Shown piece by piece: positions 25,570-36,062 of a stretch of DNA of 64,000 bases; within the stretch, counting starts at the first letter, position 1, and each line of letters begins with the position of its first letter. The DNA is from Diphasiastrum complanatum (Eukaryota; Streptophyta; Lycopodiopsida; Lycopodiales; Lycopodiaceae). Made by a program: the position numbers and the translations under genes. Location of the stretch: positions 27,472,340 to 27,536,339 of the forward strand of contig CM055111.1 in assembly GCA_029204225.1 (NCBI GenBank), read 5' to 3'. The notes under the pieces were generated by a model, which saw only the letters and a list, made by a program, of their open reading frames with translations, made no database searches and was not told where the DNA came from.

Positions 25570-27381
25570 ATGGCCGGAGCAGAGGCTCGTGTTATTTGGC
25601 AACGTGCAGCAACAAAACGTTGCTTGTTACATGAAGATGCCAAGCGGTCACAAAAACTCTCTAACTTGCCATGCGACTTCTCAGATTGTCAAAGTGACAA
25701 AACTTACCTTGGATCTCCAAAGACCTCAGAAGAAAAGGATTTATTCACTTCAAATGATAGCTGGAGTTCCTTAAGTTCACAGTGCTCTCCTGGAAAAAAG
25801 TCAAATATGCATTTCGAATCAAATTCCAATGTTCATAAGGATTACCGGTCTGCACTGGATGAAAGCTTTATGTTTAGGTTTTCCAAGAGTGATGAGTTTG
25901 ATGGTCTTAAGGCGGCAGATGTATCTTTAGGCAGTTTTGCAGATCTCCAACTCCTAATTTCTGGGGAAGGTGGTTCTCCAGAGCTTTGTTATAAGCAGAG
26001 ATTATTACCAGATCAACAACGAGAGACTGATAATTCTAGCAGCCTTTCTTTGGAACCTAAAGTTACTGGAGAATACAGTAAAGAGTCCAATCGCACTTCA
26101 GAACAAAGTATCAAGCATGAAAGTGAAGTAGATCACACAATCGGATTTGAGGGCAAATTTCAGCCATCCTCTTTTCCAGAAGGTGAACGTGAACTTGTGA
26201 CTAGAGCTACAGCTGTTAACTTTGAGGGATCAAAGCGTATGCAGAAAGTGATCCCTGTTCCTCAATTGCAAAGCAAGAGTAAGGTTTCGTGGCGTACTGC
26301 AGATACTGTGGAACTAGCCGCATTAGTTGCAAGAAAATCTCTAGAGCACATGGAGAATTGTGATCTGCCACCTTCCCAATCCCTATTGGTATCGAAAGGA
26401 GTTTTGGAAGGCTGCGAGTTGAGCCCTTCAAAGAAGCATCGCTGGGACATGTCTCGATCGATGGACAGAGATTTCCTGATTTCTCTTTTGCGTGGACACG
26501 AACCAGTTCGCCTTGAAACTCAGAAGCTATCCTCTTCTAAGTTTGTGGGTCCCTCAGAGACCTTGCATTTGCCCCATCATGTTCCACAATCATCCAGATC
26601 ATTGCCAGTGTCAGAAAAGATTGAACCTTTCATAAACCGAGCAGGACAGGTTCCCAGGTAGCAACACGTTTAAGTCTTTCAAACTGGAAACAAATTTATG
26701 TCCAGTTGTTTAGATTCATTAATTAGTGAGAGGGTTATCTTTCCTTTTGTTTTCATTGTTGAATTGTCTTCTATCCGCTAACTTGGTCGTGCATTTTCCT
26801 GTGCTTTGTCTTGCAAAAGCAGCTCGGAACCACGAAATTCTAGCTGGAGTGCTGGCAGTGAGAACATTCAAGAAGGTGATCATGGCCCACAGCTACTTGG
26901 TGAGGCCCTATGCCATTCACAGACTCGAGCAAGAGAGGCAGAAAAAGCGGCAGCACAGGCATTTCTTGAAAAGGAGAGACTTGCACGATTGTTTTTCCAA
27001 GAAGCATCACTTTCTTTGACTTATAGGCAGTGGGTTGATGCCTTACAAGCAGAAAACAAGTGCTTACGGCTCCGTGCTGGAGATAGATCAAGTGGAAGGT
27101 TGAAGAAGAACTTAATGAAATCTTATGCAACTTTTGAACCTTTGTCTGTTACCCATTGGAGACATTCAAGGAAAGAACGCACAAGGAAGGAGACGCAACA
27201 TCATTGCAATAGTGTTAAGGATTTCAAGGAGTTGAACCATATGCGGAGCTCTGCAAGATCTGATGCCATGGCTGGTTACAAATTAGGGCTTGCATTCGCT
27301 TTTGGTTTGGGTCTGGCTGGTGCTGGCTTGATCTTAGGATGGAGTATGGGGTGGATTCTATTTGCTCCGCTTGGCAATTAG
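25570..27381 (+). CDS. Two-exon plant protein of unknown function, coiled coil plus C-terminal membrane anchor
   Basis: Exon 1 is 25570-26657 and exon 2 is 26823-27381, giving 548 residues. The donor CCCAG/GTAGCA and acceptor TTGCAAAAGCAG/C keep phase, with a Ser codon split 2+1. I chose the Met at 25570 because the frame upstream is only a (TC)n tract and a likely acceptor lies 28 bp before it. The N-terminus 'MAGAEARVIWQRAATKRCLL' is basic and Trp-containing, and the middle is Ser-rich and probably disordered. Residues about 385-450 are charged and heptad-like ('AREAEKAAAQAFLEKERLA', 'YRQWVDALQAENKCLRLR'), a probable coiled coil. Residues about 515-541 are Gly/Ala/Leu-rich and hydrophobic, consistent with a tail anchor whose short C-terminus ends 'APLGN'. 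The style matches a plant-specific uncharacterised family, some members of which are misleadingly labelled 'netrin receptor DCC'. I recall this and cannot check it. A likely poly(A) signal AATAAA lies at 27802-27807. No damage is visible, so this looks like a live gene. Confidence 0.85.
26658..26822 (+). other. Intron of the 25570 gene
   Basis: A 165-bp GT...AG intron with a T-rich 3' part (TTTTCCTGTGCTTTGTCTTG) and CAG at the acceptor. Removing it joins two frames that both look coding and keeps codon phase. The frame upstream reads through the donor for only one further codon before a stop. Confidence 0.85.
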
Positions 27382-27846
27382 ATCTTCCCTAGCTTAGTTA
27401 GTTTTACCCCTTTTAGTGCATGGAACATCTGTATTGTGAGATAAATGGCTGTATCATATGAAGAACTGACTTTTCATCTCAACAGCGGCACTGGATTGCT
27501 GAAAGATATGCTTTTCATACAAAAAGTTTCAGTTTACTGAAGATTTAAGTCATGAGTCCATGAGATATGTTTGACCCCTTTGTTATATACAGATGCTCGT
27601 AAAATGATCACCAACGATATTTTATTGAACCTCTATGGTCTAGTTCAATGTCACTAAAAAAAAAACAGTTATAAACATTTTGCTATTCAAATTTGGATTG
27701 GAGATGGAGCTGATCTTGTTGGTTGCGTTGATTGTCTTTACCCATCTGAACTATGCTAGAACTGCTTCTTTTAAGTATTGTGATGGATCACTTTGTGATA
27801 AAATAAAATTGAATTCAAAGAAGTGCTGATTATTTTTTTTGTGGTC

Positions 27847-27978
27847 TTTAGATCTGAGGATCTTGTTAGAAGCTGAATGCATCACTGACTTCTCTATTTA
27901 AATTTGTGAAATTGGATATATCCTAATTTCACAAACAGATAATTCTTTAGATCTTAGGATCTTGTTAGAAGCTGAATG
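27847..27978 (+). repeat. 33-bp direct repeat, period 99 bp
   Basis: TTTAGATCTGAGGATCTTGT plus TAGAAGCTGAATG occurs at 27847 and, with one change (GA to TA in AGATCTTAGG), at 27946. The copies are otherwise identical, so it is a fairly recent duplication in the gene's 3' flank. Confidence 0.85.
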
Positions 27979-28589
27979 TAGTGGCTTCTTGGATCAGTAG
28001 AGCCTTGATCCATAACAAAATGGCTGGAAAGAAAAGTTGGATATTCGAAAATGGAAAAAGTATACTTACCACTATCATGATTATAAGAGTCCCAAAAACT
28101 CAACCAATGGCTTTCCCAATTAAAGAGCATTAACTTACAAAACATGATGAAACTTTATCTTCAAGGAGAAATTTATACATCAAGATTGTTTCATCAGCTT
28201 GTAGCCCTGCCTTAAAAGATGAGACTATTTTGGTGTGCCTAACTAAAGCTGCTGAAAGAAGTGTTACTTGTTTCTTGAATGGTAACCATTGGCATCGACG
28301 AGTGATGTCAGGCTGAGCCAAGCCCACGCTTGAAGCCTCATAATTTAATAGGGGCACCTGATGTGTGTTGGCATCAAGAGTCATGACATGGACACTTTTA
28401 TATTACTGGGACCTTCCTAATTATTTTTTACTATCAGATTTATAGGCCTATTGGCAGGGTGCAAATAGCAAAGAGACTCATGTCATGGGGACTGACATGT
28501 TGTGGTTGGTCAAGAGAAGCCTGATTTCAGGCCATAGTAAGGCCTTGCATAGAAAAATTTTAATCTCAGCCATCCATCTGCAATTGCTA

Positions 28590-28700
28590 CATCATGTATC
28601 CTTCATCCGACGGTTGGTTATTGTCCTGTAGCAGGTTTCGCCGCTACTGTGGCTCAGCCTGCTACTGCCGGTAGCCAGCCTCCTCATGAAGGATACTTAG
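28590..28700. repeat. Short inverted repeat enclosing GC-rich DNA
   Basis: ATGTATCCTTCATCC near 28594 and TCATGAAGGATAC near 28684 are complementary over 11 bp. The enclosed 80 bp is GC-rich with smaller inverted words (GCTACTG / CAGTAGC type). It could be a small hairpin-forming element or a decayed MITE. No target site duplication is evident. Confidence 0.35.
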
Positions 28701-30918
28701 TACATGTTCTACAATCTTAACCCTTAAGGGAAGGGGAGAATTCTATAGGAGAACCTTAAAGAACCCCTAGAAGGACCTCAATTAGTTTTAAAAAGATCAC
28801 ATTCTACAGTTGATGATTGTAATTCTTGAGAGTATTGTGTAGAACTTGAAGGATCTTTGTAGGAGGTCCCCGTAAGGCAGCTTATTATTGATTGAATTGA
28901 GACCTAGTTGGGGATCATATACAATGTAGACCTTTGTCGAGAGACAATCTACCTTTATATGGTTAATGTCTATTTTACTATCTTGGATATTTGTGTATAG
29001 AACTTGGTGCCAAAGCACTTTTGAGGGCAAGGAGGAGGTTCTTTTGGCAGGGAGAACAAGTCTTTTAGCTTGGAGAAGTGGGAGATAACTCTTCAACCTA
29101 GTGGTACTTCCATCAATTAGATCACATGTGATGTCATTATCAAATAATGATTTTTTGTAATCCGTCTTTCTAAAAGTAGTTTTTTGTAATGGCTTTCGGT
29201 TTCGAGGGAACTATCAATCAATGTTAGATTTTGTAATATAAAGACTCTAATCACACTAAATTACGTAAATAAGTAGGTGATTGGAATGCAACATACTCAA
29301 TTCTATGTTTGTTCTTGACAAAAGCATGACAAACATAACATGTCTTTCTTGATTCATTTTCGTATGTATGTTGCCATAGAGAAAGGTATTGCTTATGGCA
29401 TACAAATATACATTAGTGAACTGTACTATGATATTCTTGTGCAAACACTCGAGCAAATAAGTTGAGTTGCTACCAAGTGGAATGACATCATTGATTTCAC
29501 TAGATTAAATTCTTAAATATGACCATTGAGCATTTGTTTGTAAAATCTTAAACAATGTTTTGATGAAGACTTTGAATCTCTCTTTTTTGGCAAGTACTCA
29601 ATTTTTCCTATATTTGAATTCCAAAAAGAAAATTGAATAATGCAGTATCAAAAAATGACACTTGCAATTGAAAAGCCAAAAGCAAATATGCAATATGCTT
29701 TTTTAATTTAAGAAATGCAATATGAACTAAAACATCAAGTAATGAATAGAAGAGTTTGTCTTTACTTGGCAAAAAAAGAAGTCGGAAGACACTACAAACA
29801 TATGAACTTTACAAACATTTACTTTTGATCATTGAGTGACAATGAGCAAAAAGTTGCAAACATAGCAACTTATGAAACTATACTGAAACTTTCTATTAGT
29901 ATTTGCACAATGGAAATCAAAATATTCAAATTTTGTAGATTGAATTTTTCTCTCAAAAAATGCATTATAAGTTTTACCAAAAAAAAAAAAATCTGATATC
30001 ACTAATTCAAAAATTGTGAATTGCAATATACGACTGTAGACAATTAAAAATCAAACATTTAGTAATTAATATATTTCAAAGCAACTTGTGAAATATTGAA
30101 TGTACCTTCTTTTTAAAAAAACTTTCACATAAAATTCAAAATTTAAAAATTTAATGTTATGAAAAATTTGAAATAGTGAGCTAGTAGTTTGTTTCATTAT
30201 GGATGGCCAAGTGTCACACAATTTTTGTATATAGTTAGCTGATAATCTATTGGAATCCACTTACGTGCTCAAGAGATGGTTGAGTTGAGCCTCAAAATTA
30301 AGGTTCTAAATTATAGGCTAAATTTGAGGGATTCTGGTGACAATGCACATGACTCACCTAATCCAACCATCAAGTGGATGTGATTCCTAGATTAGGGGCT
30401 TAGATGGTAGGTTTAGGCAATACCTAATGATGCAAAAACCTAATGTTGATCCATTACTACTTTGATGATGACCATTTGTACTTAACTTTTTGAGATGCAA
30501 TTTTGAGAGCTAACGACATTGTTTTCTAAGGCTGAGTAGAAGCATCAATCTATGCTTGATATTGTTGATGTAAATGATTAATTGAATGATATTAAGTTGA
30601 TTTGTTGTCATACTTGATGAGCATAGCAATTTTAGGAGCAATTTCCAATCTAACAACTGACAAGAGATTGTAATGAAAATTCAAGACTAGCTCTCATTGA
30701 TTTGATATTTGTGCAAACTTCAATGCTGGAATGAAATTGTTGTTGGACCCTTTCCGTGCCTCCCTAATCGGTGTGATAAAGAGGGCCAAAAATGAATTTT
30801 TCTAAAAGCCATTAAACTTTCTACATCATGATTCCTCATGGTCTTACAATACACATGGCATGGGATAGGATTTACTTATAGGGTGACCTGTTGCAGATTC
30901 AGAATCTGCCAACACTTA

Positions 30919-32016
30919 CTAATACATTACAAGTCCAATAATTATGGTGACAAAGATTGTAACCAAGACTCTACAACTACAATCATGAACTCTACTTATC
31001 ATATCAGCTGCACATTCATCGGATAATTTGGACATGTATTCTTTGATGTGTGCCACTGATATTTCCGCAATAGATATTGATTTTTCCACAGTATAGCCAT
31101 GTGCTTTAATTGTTTTTTTCGCCTTTGATTTCCATGCATGAACAACCGTATCTACATCCATATATTGTGGTCTGTCGTTGTTCGGAATCCATTCTTTCTC
31201 TAAGCAATTTTTGTACAGCTCCGAGTTGTCAACTTGTCTCTGGTTTCTATGCCGTTGATTGGATTTTGGTTCATACCATAATGCTTTAAACTCTGTGGCC
31301 AAGCCTTCTGAGTTTTTCTTCACTTCAACAACTTTTGCCACCCAAATAGGCATGGAACCCTCCACAACATCTTCATCTGGAGGCCGAATTGCAACAAACT
31401 TGTCCAACACCACTTCTCTACGTGGGATGAATTCAACTAGAGGTGCATCAACTTTTCACCCACAAAACCTCTGGGGTAATAACTTTGCATCCATTTCGAC
31501 CTCATTGATCGAAGTTGATACAGATGGACCAAAAGTGGTTGGCAATGATTGTGGCCAAAAAGCCTCTTGGCTATACGTTGATCCTAACAACATCTTTTGT
31601 TTGGAGAGATATTCGACAAGTTTTGAGGTTTCAACCACACATGCATCATTGCAAGCCTTGTATTCTGGAAAATTTTGGCTCATGAACCACAAATAATCAG
31701 TGAAGGACATTATTCCTTTCATATCATCTGGATCCAGATCCTTTGTGGATGCTAGAAAGATGGCTTCATCTTTTGAAGGTACACATTGCAACAATTTGAA
31801 AGGCTCACTCCATGCGTTTTCTCCATCATTAGAATAGTATTTCCATTGCATGGTTGGCTCACCATTCAACATTTGAAAACAAAAATAGTGAGGATCGGTG
31901 GGTTCTTCCAAGAAGTTTCTTGAGCACTGTCTGTTTCCCAGATCAGTGCGTCGGCGTGAGAGAGATGTTCTCCTCCCACGACAGAAACTAGCTACTACTA
32001 GATCTATGTTTGTTCC
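30919..32016 (-). pseudogene. Antisense gene remnant of unknown family, one in-frame stop
   Basis: Read leftward, one frame is open from upstream of 31911 (it can be extended to about 32028) down to 30919, interrupted only by a TGA at 31456-31458. The N-terminal half includes 'CSRNFLEEPTDPHYFCFQML', 'WKYYSNDGENAWSEPFKLL' and 'SFTDYLWFMSQNFPEYKAC'. The C-terminal half includes 'EFIPRREVVLDKFVAIRPPD', 'MPIWVAKVVEVKK', 'FKALWYEPKS' and 'ELYKNCLEKEWIPN'. The 'IWVAKV...KALWYEP' pattern looks like a small beta-barrel reader-type fold (BAH/PWWP-like) at the end of a larger protein, as in some transposon-derived proteins. I do not recognise the family. It lies just inside a CACTA-like terminus at 32543, so it may be transposon cargo or a transposon protein. 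An upstream exon is possible. Confidence 0.5.
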
Positions 32017-32279
32017 TTGATATGCACCTCATTGAGTGCTGCGTTCATAAAAAATTTGTATGCTCTGTATTTAGTATATCTACATATATATTTATGTCTC
32101 CTTCGTTGATCCTTTTTGTGACCAATCCAGGGATTTGATTAAAAGTAAAAGATCTAATCAAAAGAAATGCATTAGCCTTAAAACAAAACTGATTCTAGTT
32201 TTCTGTCATTGTCCTTTGTGAATTAGTCGCCTTCTGCCCGTTACACCCCGCCTTCACGCTGCAGACCTTCGGATTTTGC

Positions 32280-32543
32280 CAAAAGATACTTTTGTTAAGG
32301 GCAAGTGTCATATTTTTAAGGATAGGTGTCGTCTCTTTAGTGGCAGGTGTCGTTTTTTCTTGAAAGGCGACAAAGCCAACTTTAGGGCAAAAAACAGTTC
32401 TGTGTCATTTTTCTAAGGGCAAGTGTCGCTTTTTTCCAAAAGGCAAAAAAGCTAACAATAGTCCTAAAACTTCTTTAAGGCATTTTAGTGACAGTCGCTT
32501 TTTTCGCAAAAATGCGACAATGTCGGAAAAAGTTGCCATAGTG
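32280..32543 (-). mobile_element. CACTA-like transposon end with subterminal repeats
   Basis: Read leftward from 32543 the sequence begins CACTATGGCAACTTTTTCCG. Over the next 260 bp, words such as GCGACACTTGCCC, AAAAAGCGAC and TTTTTGCG recur in both orientations. A CACTA terminus followed by short subterminal repeats is the signature of CACTA elements. The outside 3 bp (ATT) would be the target duplication. No matching opposite end was found to the left, so the element is truncated, or its other end has decayed or lies elsewhere. Confidence 0.5.
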
Positions 32544-32695
32544 ATTTTCTAAATGTTTTAGACCTAGGGACGAGTTTTTTTCATGACCCAAAAATGCGAA
32601 CTGTGCAACAAAACAATTCAAAAATGCAAACTGTGCGAAATATGCTTAAAAATGCACAGTCGCAAAAACAACAAAGGAAAAACTAAGGAAAAATG

Positions 32696-33911
32696 CTAAG
32701 GCTTTGAAAGACAGAAACTCTTAGTTTCTTCAGCATCAATGTTTCCATTATATTTTCTGACGATAAAACATATTCTGTCTTTTTTGGTACAACATATGCA
32801 AGCACACATTTTCTTTTGCTGAGTAGTTCCAAAGGATGTTGGACATACTTGAGGCTCTCTTTGTAGACCTTCAAAAACGTTATCTGCTTGTGACCATCTT
32901 GATCTTGTAGGATCGTTTGTCATATTAGCATCATGTAATATGGTGTTTGTGTAATCATGTTCATCGAAATCGAACTCCAAAAAACCTGAATTTCGTCGGG
33001 TGGATGCATTAGCACTTGCCAAAATAGATGAATTTGGGTACGCTTTGTTTTTTGACTGCTGGTTTCAAAACGACGTCTTTTATTTGTGTTGTTATCAATA
33101 GTCTCTCCAACATCCTCCACACCTGTAAGAATATCCGAGTTGTATGTTGATGTAGATATATTACAAGTAACCACATCCTCGACAAATGGTAAGATATCTG
33201 AGTTGTACACTAATCTTGACATATTACGATGAGAAATATCTTCGATTCCTATCAAGATATCCGAGTTGTAGTTACTTGATCTTGTTGTATTGGAGTCAAA
33301 GGACCTGTTTTCGACATTTTCTACACCACTCAAATAATCTGAATTATATACTGATCTTGTCGCCATTTTTTGGATGTTACCCCTTTTTGAACCACAAGGC
33401 TGGTCCAACATTTTTTTGATGTTGCCCTTATTTGAACCATTAGAATAATACGCAAAGCACTCACTTAATGGTTTAGTAAATGATACATGTTTTCTTGTTT
33501 TGGAGAGCAAAGACAGTTTTGACAAACATCAAATCATTGTTTGTTTTTGTGTGTAGAACGGGTCTCCGTCGTTTGCCATGGCATTCTCAATATTTTTTCT
33601 ATTGTAATTAAATTCAATTTCATGACAACAAGTAAGTTATTTTCACTGGGACAATAGCCTTTGAATTTAGTAGTGAAAGCTACTACCCCATGAAAATTCA
33701 TACAATCAACAACATCATCAATGTTGGATAATGGACAATCAGCAAAAACGAGTTCATTCATGTTGACAATATCTGCATTATCCCACAAGGTCTTTTTTTC
33801 AATGACATCGATGGATTCATAGTTGTAAATGTCTCCTAGGTGATCAAAATCACCGTGAGGGTATGGCAAGGGACAATCCATTTTAAACACCTTTAAAATT
33901 AGGCCGAGCAT
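32696..33911 (-). pseudogene. Antisense ORFs of unknown family with an internal tandem repeat
   Basis: Three overlapping or adjacent antisense frames (33911-33534, 33525-32920, 33022-32696) look like one broken or multi-exon gene. The first has 'MDCPLPYPHGDFDHLGDIYN' and 'VFADCPLSNIDDVVDCMNF'. The second has four imperfect copies of a 'YNSDILTGVEDV' motif. The third continues after a one-base shift with 'EFDFDEHDYTNTILHDANM' and a Cys cluster 'CACICCTKK'. Codon-level structure (acidic segments, repeated motif) suggests past coding function, but I do not recognise the family. It lies downstream of an antisense Ty3-type leader (34214 to about 33930), so it may be an accessory ORF of that element or unrelated. 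The CACTA-like end at 32543 separates it from the remnant at 30919-32016. Confidence 0.4.
33120..33365 (-). repeat. Four tandem copies of a 21-24-codon unit
   Basis: The coding strand repeats a unit whose core translates as 'YNSDILxGVEDV' four times, starting near 33340, 33268, 33202 and 33137 (reading leftward), at spacings of about 63-72 bp. All spacings are multiples of three, so the repeat grew in frame. That is a sign of selection as protein, not just DNA slippage. Confidence 0.75.
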
Positions 33912-33929
33912 GGGATTGAGAATTCATGT

Positions 33930-34196
33930 TGTCATACTCTGTCGAGAAATGGGTGCATATGCCAAACTAGAAACACAAGATGGTTGTTTTGCAGGTACAA
34001 ATAAATCAAGATTAGAAGACCAAAGCTAGAGGGAACATCCAGCAACACTGATGCTCATGCTATCACCGACACTTGTACAAAATGATATGGATGGTTAGCA
34101 TCACCCAACTTAAAGGTGCTGATCCCAGAAAGAAATCAATACAAAACCAAGCTGTGAAACCACAGATCCTAAGTCTGTCGTATGGGGATCATAATA
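33930..34196 (-). other. Ty3-type untranslated leader (antisense)
   Basis: Read leftward after the primer-site-like sequence, this stretch shares GATCAGCACC...GATGCTAACCAT, a CTGCAAAAACA-like word and CATATGCACCCAT, in the same order, with 37490-37745 on the + strand. The two are therefore homologous leaders of one Ty3 family placed in opposite orientation. Confidence 0.6.
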
Positions 34197-34214
34197 CCCA
34201 GTGGAGGTCGCCAA
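34197..34214 (-). promoter_or_regulatory. Primer binding site-like sequence of a Ty3 family
   Basis: Read leftward, TTGGCGACCTCCACTGGG follows the LTR end ...GGCTAACA. The second copy at 37472 on the + strand has TAGGCGATCTCCACTGGG after the same LTR end. Conservation at this exact position fits a tRNA-complementary primer site that is not the usual tRNA-Met type. I cannot name the tRNA. Confidence 0.6.
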
Positions 34215-35149
34215 TGTTAGCCAATTATTGAGAAGTAAAGGATTAATTGAGAAAGTGAGAAATAGATTTGAGGGCCTCTGATTTTGTAAATAATCAGATA
34301 CCATATTAGGATCTAGATTAAATCTCAAATTTTTTCAAAATACTCCACATTTGATCGAATGGTTTTCTTCTTTCCCATATCGCGACTAGGTACTAAATAC
34401 ACCATTGATCATCAGATCTTTACAGTCCTAGAATTTCCTTTCCAAAGTTATTGATGTCCCATACCATCAGCTTTTCCTTCCAGAAAACCCTTAACCGCCT
34501 CATCTGATATTCTAGAGATCCATTGGTCATCTAGCTGTCCTATAATCAGTATAGGATATTATCTCTTGTTTCCAAAACACTGGAGAATCCTCTTTATTTG
34601 GATGACTGGCATGCCTATCAGATGGATACTATAAGGGAAGCTCCTTAGATCCTGCTTACAAATCCTAGACACAAAGGATAACACACTGTGGAGAAACCAC
34701 CCAACCAAGTAGAAGCATCCAATCAATCTCTAGAAACCTCACCCCCAATTCAAGGAACAAGAAGCATGAATGTAGAGTGAGATCTTGGCAATGAATCAAG
34801 AACCATAATGTGGAGTAGGACGAGTTTGGACCCATTATATAGAGCCAAAAGCATCCTGGGCACTTAGCCATGCATAGCCCTATGTTTCCTATACATAGAT
34901 TCACCTTTGAATAGAGTCCTATGCATGGACCAACTATTCATAGAATTGCTATTGATAATCTACACATGCATACACTGTCTCATACCTTGTCTAAACTCCA
35001 ATTAATGTGTTCTAGGCCTCACAAGGATATTAGCTACTTTCGGGTCACATCCAGTATGACATGGCATAACTAACAGTTTGTTTCATTGGAGTACCGTATA
35101 TCCAAAACTAGGAGTATACTGTATCCTATAACTGGTCATGGACATAACA
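34215..35149 (-). repeat. Ty3/gypsy chromovirus LTR, 935 bp (antisense)
   Basis: It starts TGTTATGTCC after a purine tract and ends ...TTGGCTAACA, giving TG...CA ends. It is homologous to the truncated sense copy at 8622-9102. A chromodomain integrase gene lies upstream (35178-35744) and a primer site and leader lie downstream, so this single LTR has internal sequence of the family on both sides. Confidence 0.8.
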
Positions 35150-35162
35150 TTATTCCCTCCTT
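35150..35162 (-). promoter_or_regulatory. Polypurine tract of the antisense Ty3 element
   Basis: Reading leftward, AAGGAGGGAATAA lies directly before the LTR start and about 15 bp after the end of the chromodomain frame. It matches the tract at 8611-8621. Confidence 0.8.
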
Positions 35163-35177
35163 AAACTGTTTCTATCC

Positions 35178-35744
35178 TTAGAAACTAAAATTCGACAAAT
35201 TCTTCTTTATGCTATCAACTCTCTCCCACGAATCATCATCCTCAGTACAACCCTTCCACTGAATTAAGCACTCAGAAATAGAATGATTTCTCAATTGTTT
35301 ATCTCTGGTTCTGAGCACTTTCTCAAGTTCCAAAGGTATACTAAGCGACAAATCTTTCAAATGGGATAAAGCTTCGTCCAATCCAATTGTATCACCATCA
35401 TGTAAACTTAGTTTCAAATGACTTACATGAAACACTAGGTGTGCAGTCGATTTTCCTTGAAGATCGAGTTCATACGCCAAAGAACCAATTCTACGTACAG
35501 TCCTGAAAGGTCCACAATTATGGGTAGACAGCTTATAATGCTTCCCTGTACGTAATGTCTTAGAATCTTTTGAAATCATAAGATATACCCAGTCATCAAC
35601 TTTAAAATCTCTTGGAGATATCTTAAGATCGGTATAGTGTTTAGCTCTATCTTGAGCACTACGGATACTATCCTTAGCCACTTGCAACATTTCTTGCATA
35701 TCATGCAAAAAATCAGCAACCTTCTGGATCTTAACAAACTTCAT
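35178..35744 (-). pseudogene. Ty3/gypsy integrase C-terminus with chromodomain (chromovirus), 5'-truncated
   Basis: The open frame of 188 residues has the integrase C-terminal region ('MQEMLQVAKDSIRSAQDRAK', 'GDWVYL'-type 'VDDWVYLMIS', 'GPFRTVRRIGSLAYELDL', 'VFHVSHLKLS') and then a chromodomain at about residues 135-180 ('LERVLRTRDKQLRN'-type helix, 'ECLIQWKGCTEDDDSWERV'). Chromodomains direct chromoviruses to chromatin marks. Of the usual aromatic cage, the Trp of 'IQWKG' and the 'SWE' motif are present. The frame is undamaged, but the catalytic DDE core, RT and gag are missing upstream, where unrelated sequence begins near 35760. The start codon given is simply the first Met in frame. Confidence 0.85.
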
Positions 35745-35749
35745 CTTAA

Positions 35750-36062
35750 CATTTACTAGAGATCTAGGTTGAGCTCTCTCTTAGATTAATATTGTTGTAG
35801 AGCTTCTTGGTTGAGTAAGATGTTCCCTCTGTTATTAGATTAACCACTCCTTTGTGTAGGATTAAGGGTTTGGAAGACAAGGCTTAACCTTGTAGAGGTT
35901 CAAATCCTCTTCTCTTAAACTATTAAAATAAGGGAAAACTTGAAGTTGGGTCTGAATTTTGCTTTTATGTTTTTTCAAATTTGAAAATGCAAATTAAAAA
36001 GAGGTAATTATGAAATGCAAGCTCTTAATTTTTATAGATTCATAATCAAGATACAAACATTT
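35750..36062. other. Anonymous junction DNA
   Basis: Homology to the Ty3 integrase ends near 35750. The following 300 bp has no open frame or known repeat. It leads into the tandem repeat block. Confidence 0.4.

Larger units (their letters stand above)
27382..30900. other. 3' flank of the gene and anonymous DNA
   Basis: No gene is recognised. The first 450 bp should hold the 3' UTR. A 33-bp sequence (TTTAGATCTGAGGATCTTGT and following bases) is repeated 99 bp apart at 27847 and 27946. Near 28590-28700 an inverted repeat (GTATCCTTCAT and ATGAAGGATAC) brackets a GC-rich segment. From 29100 onward the sequence is AT-rich with small frames only. The antisense frame at 28797-29096 has the look of LTR leader sequence, with no domain. 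Confidence 0.45.
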
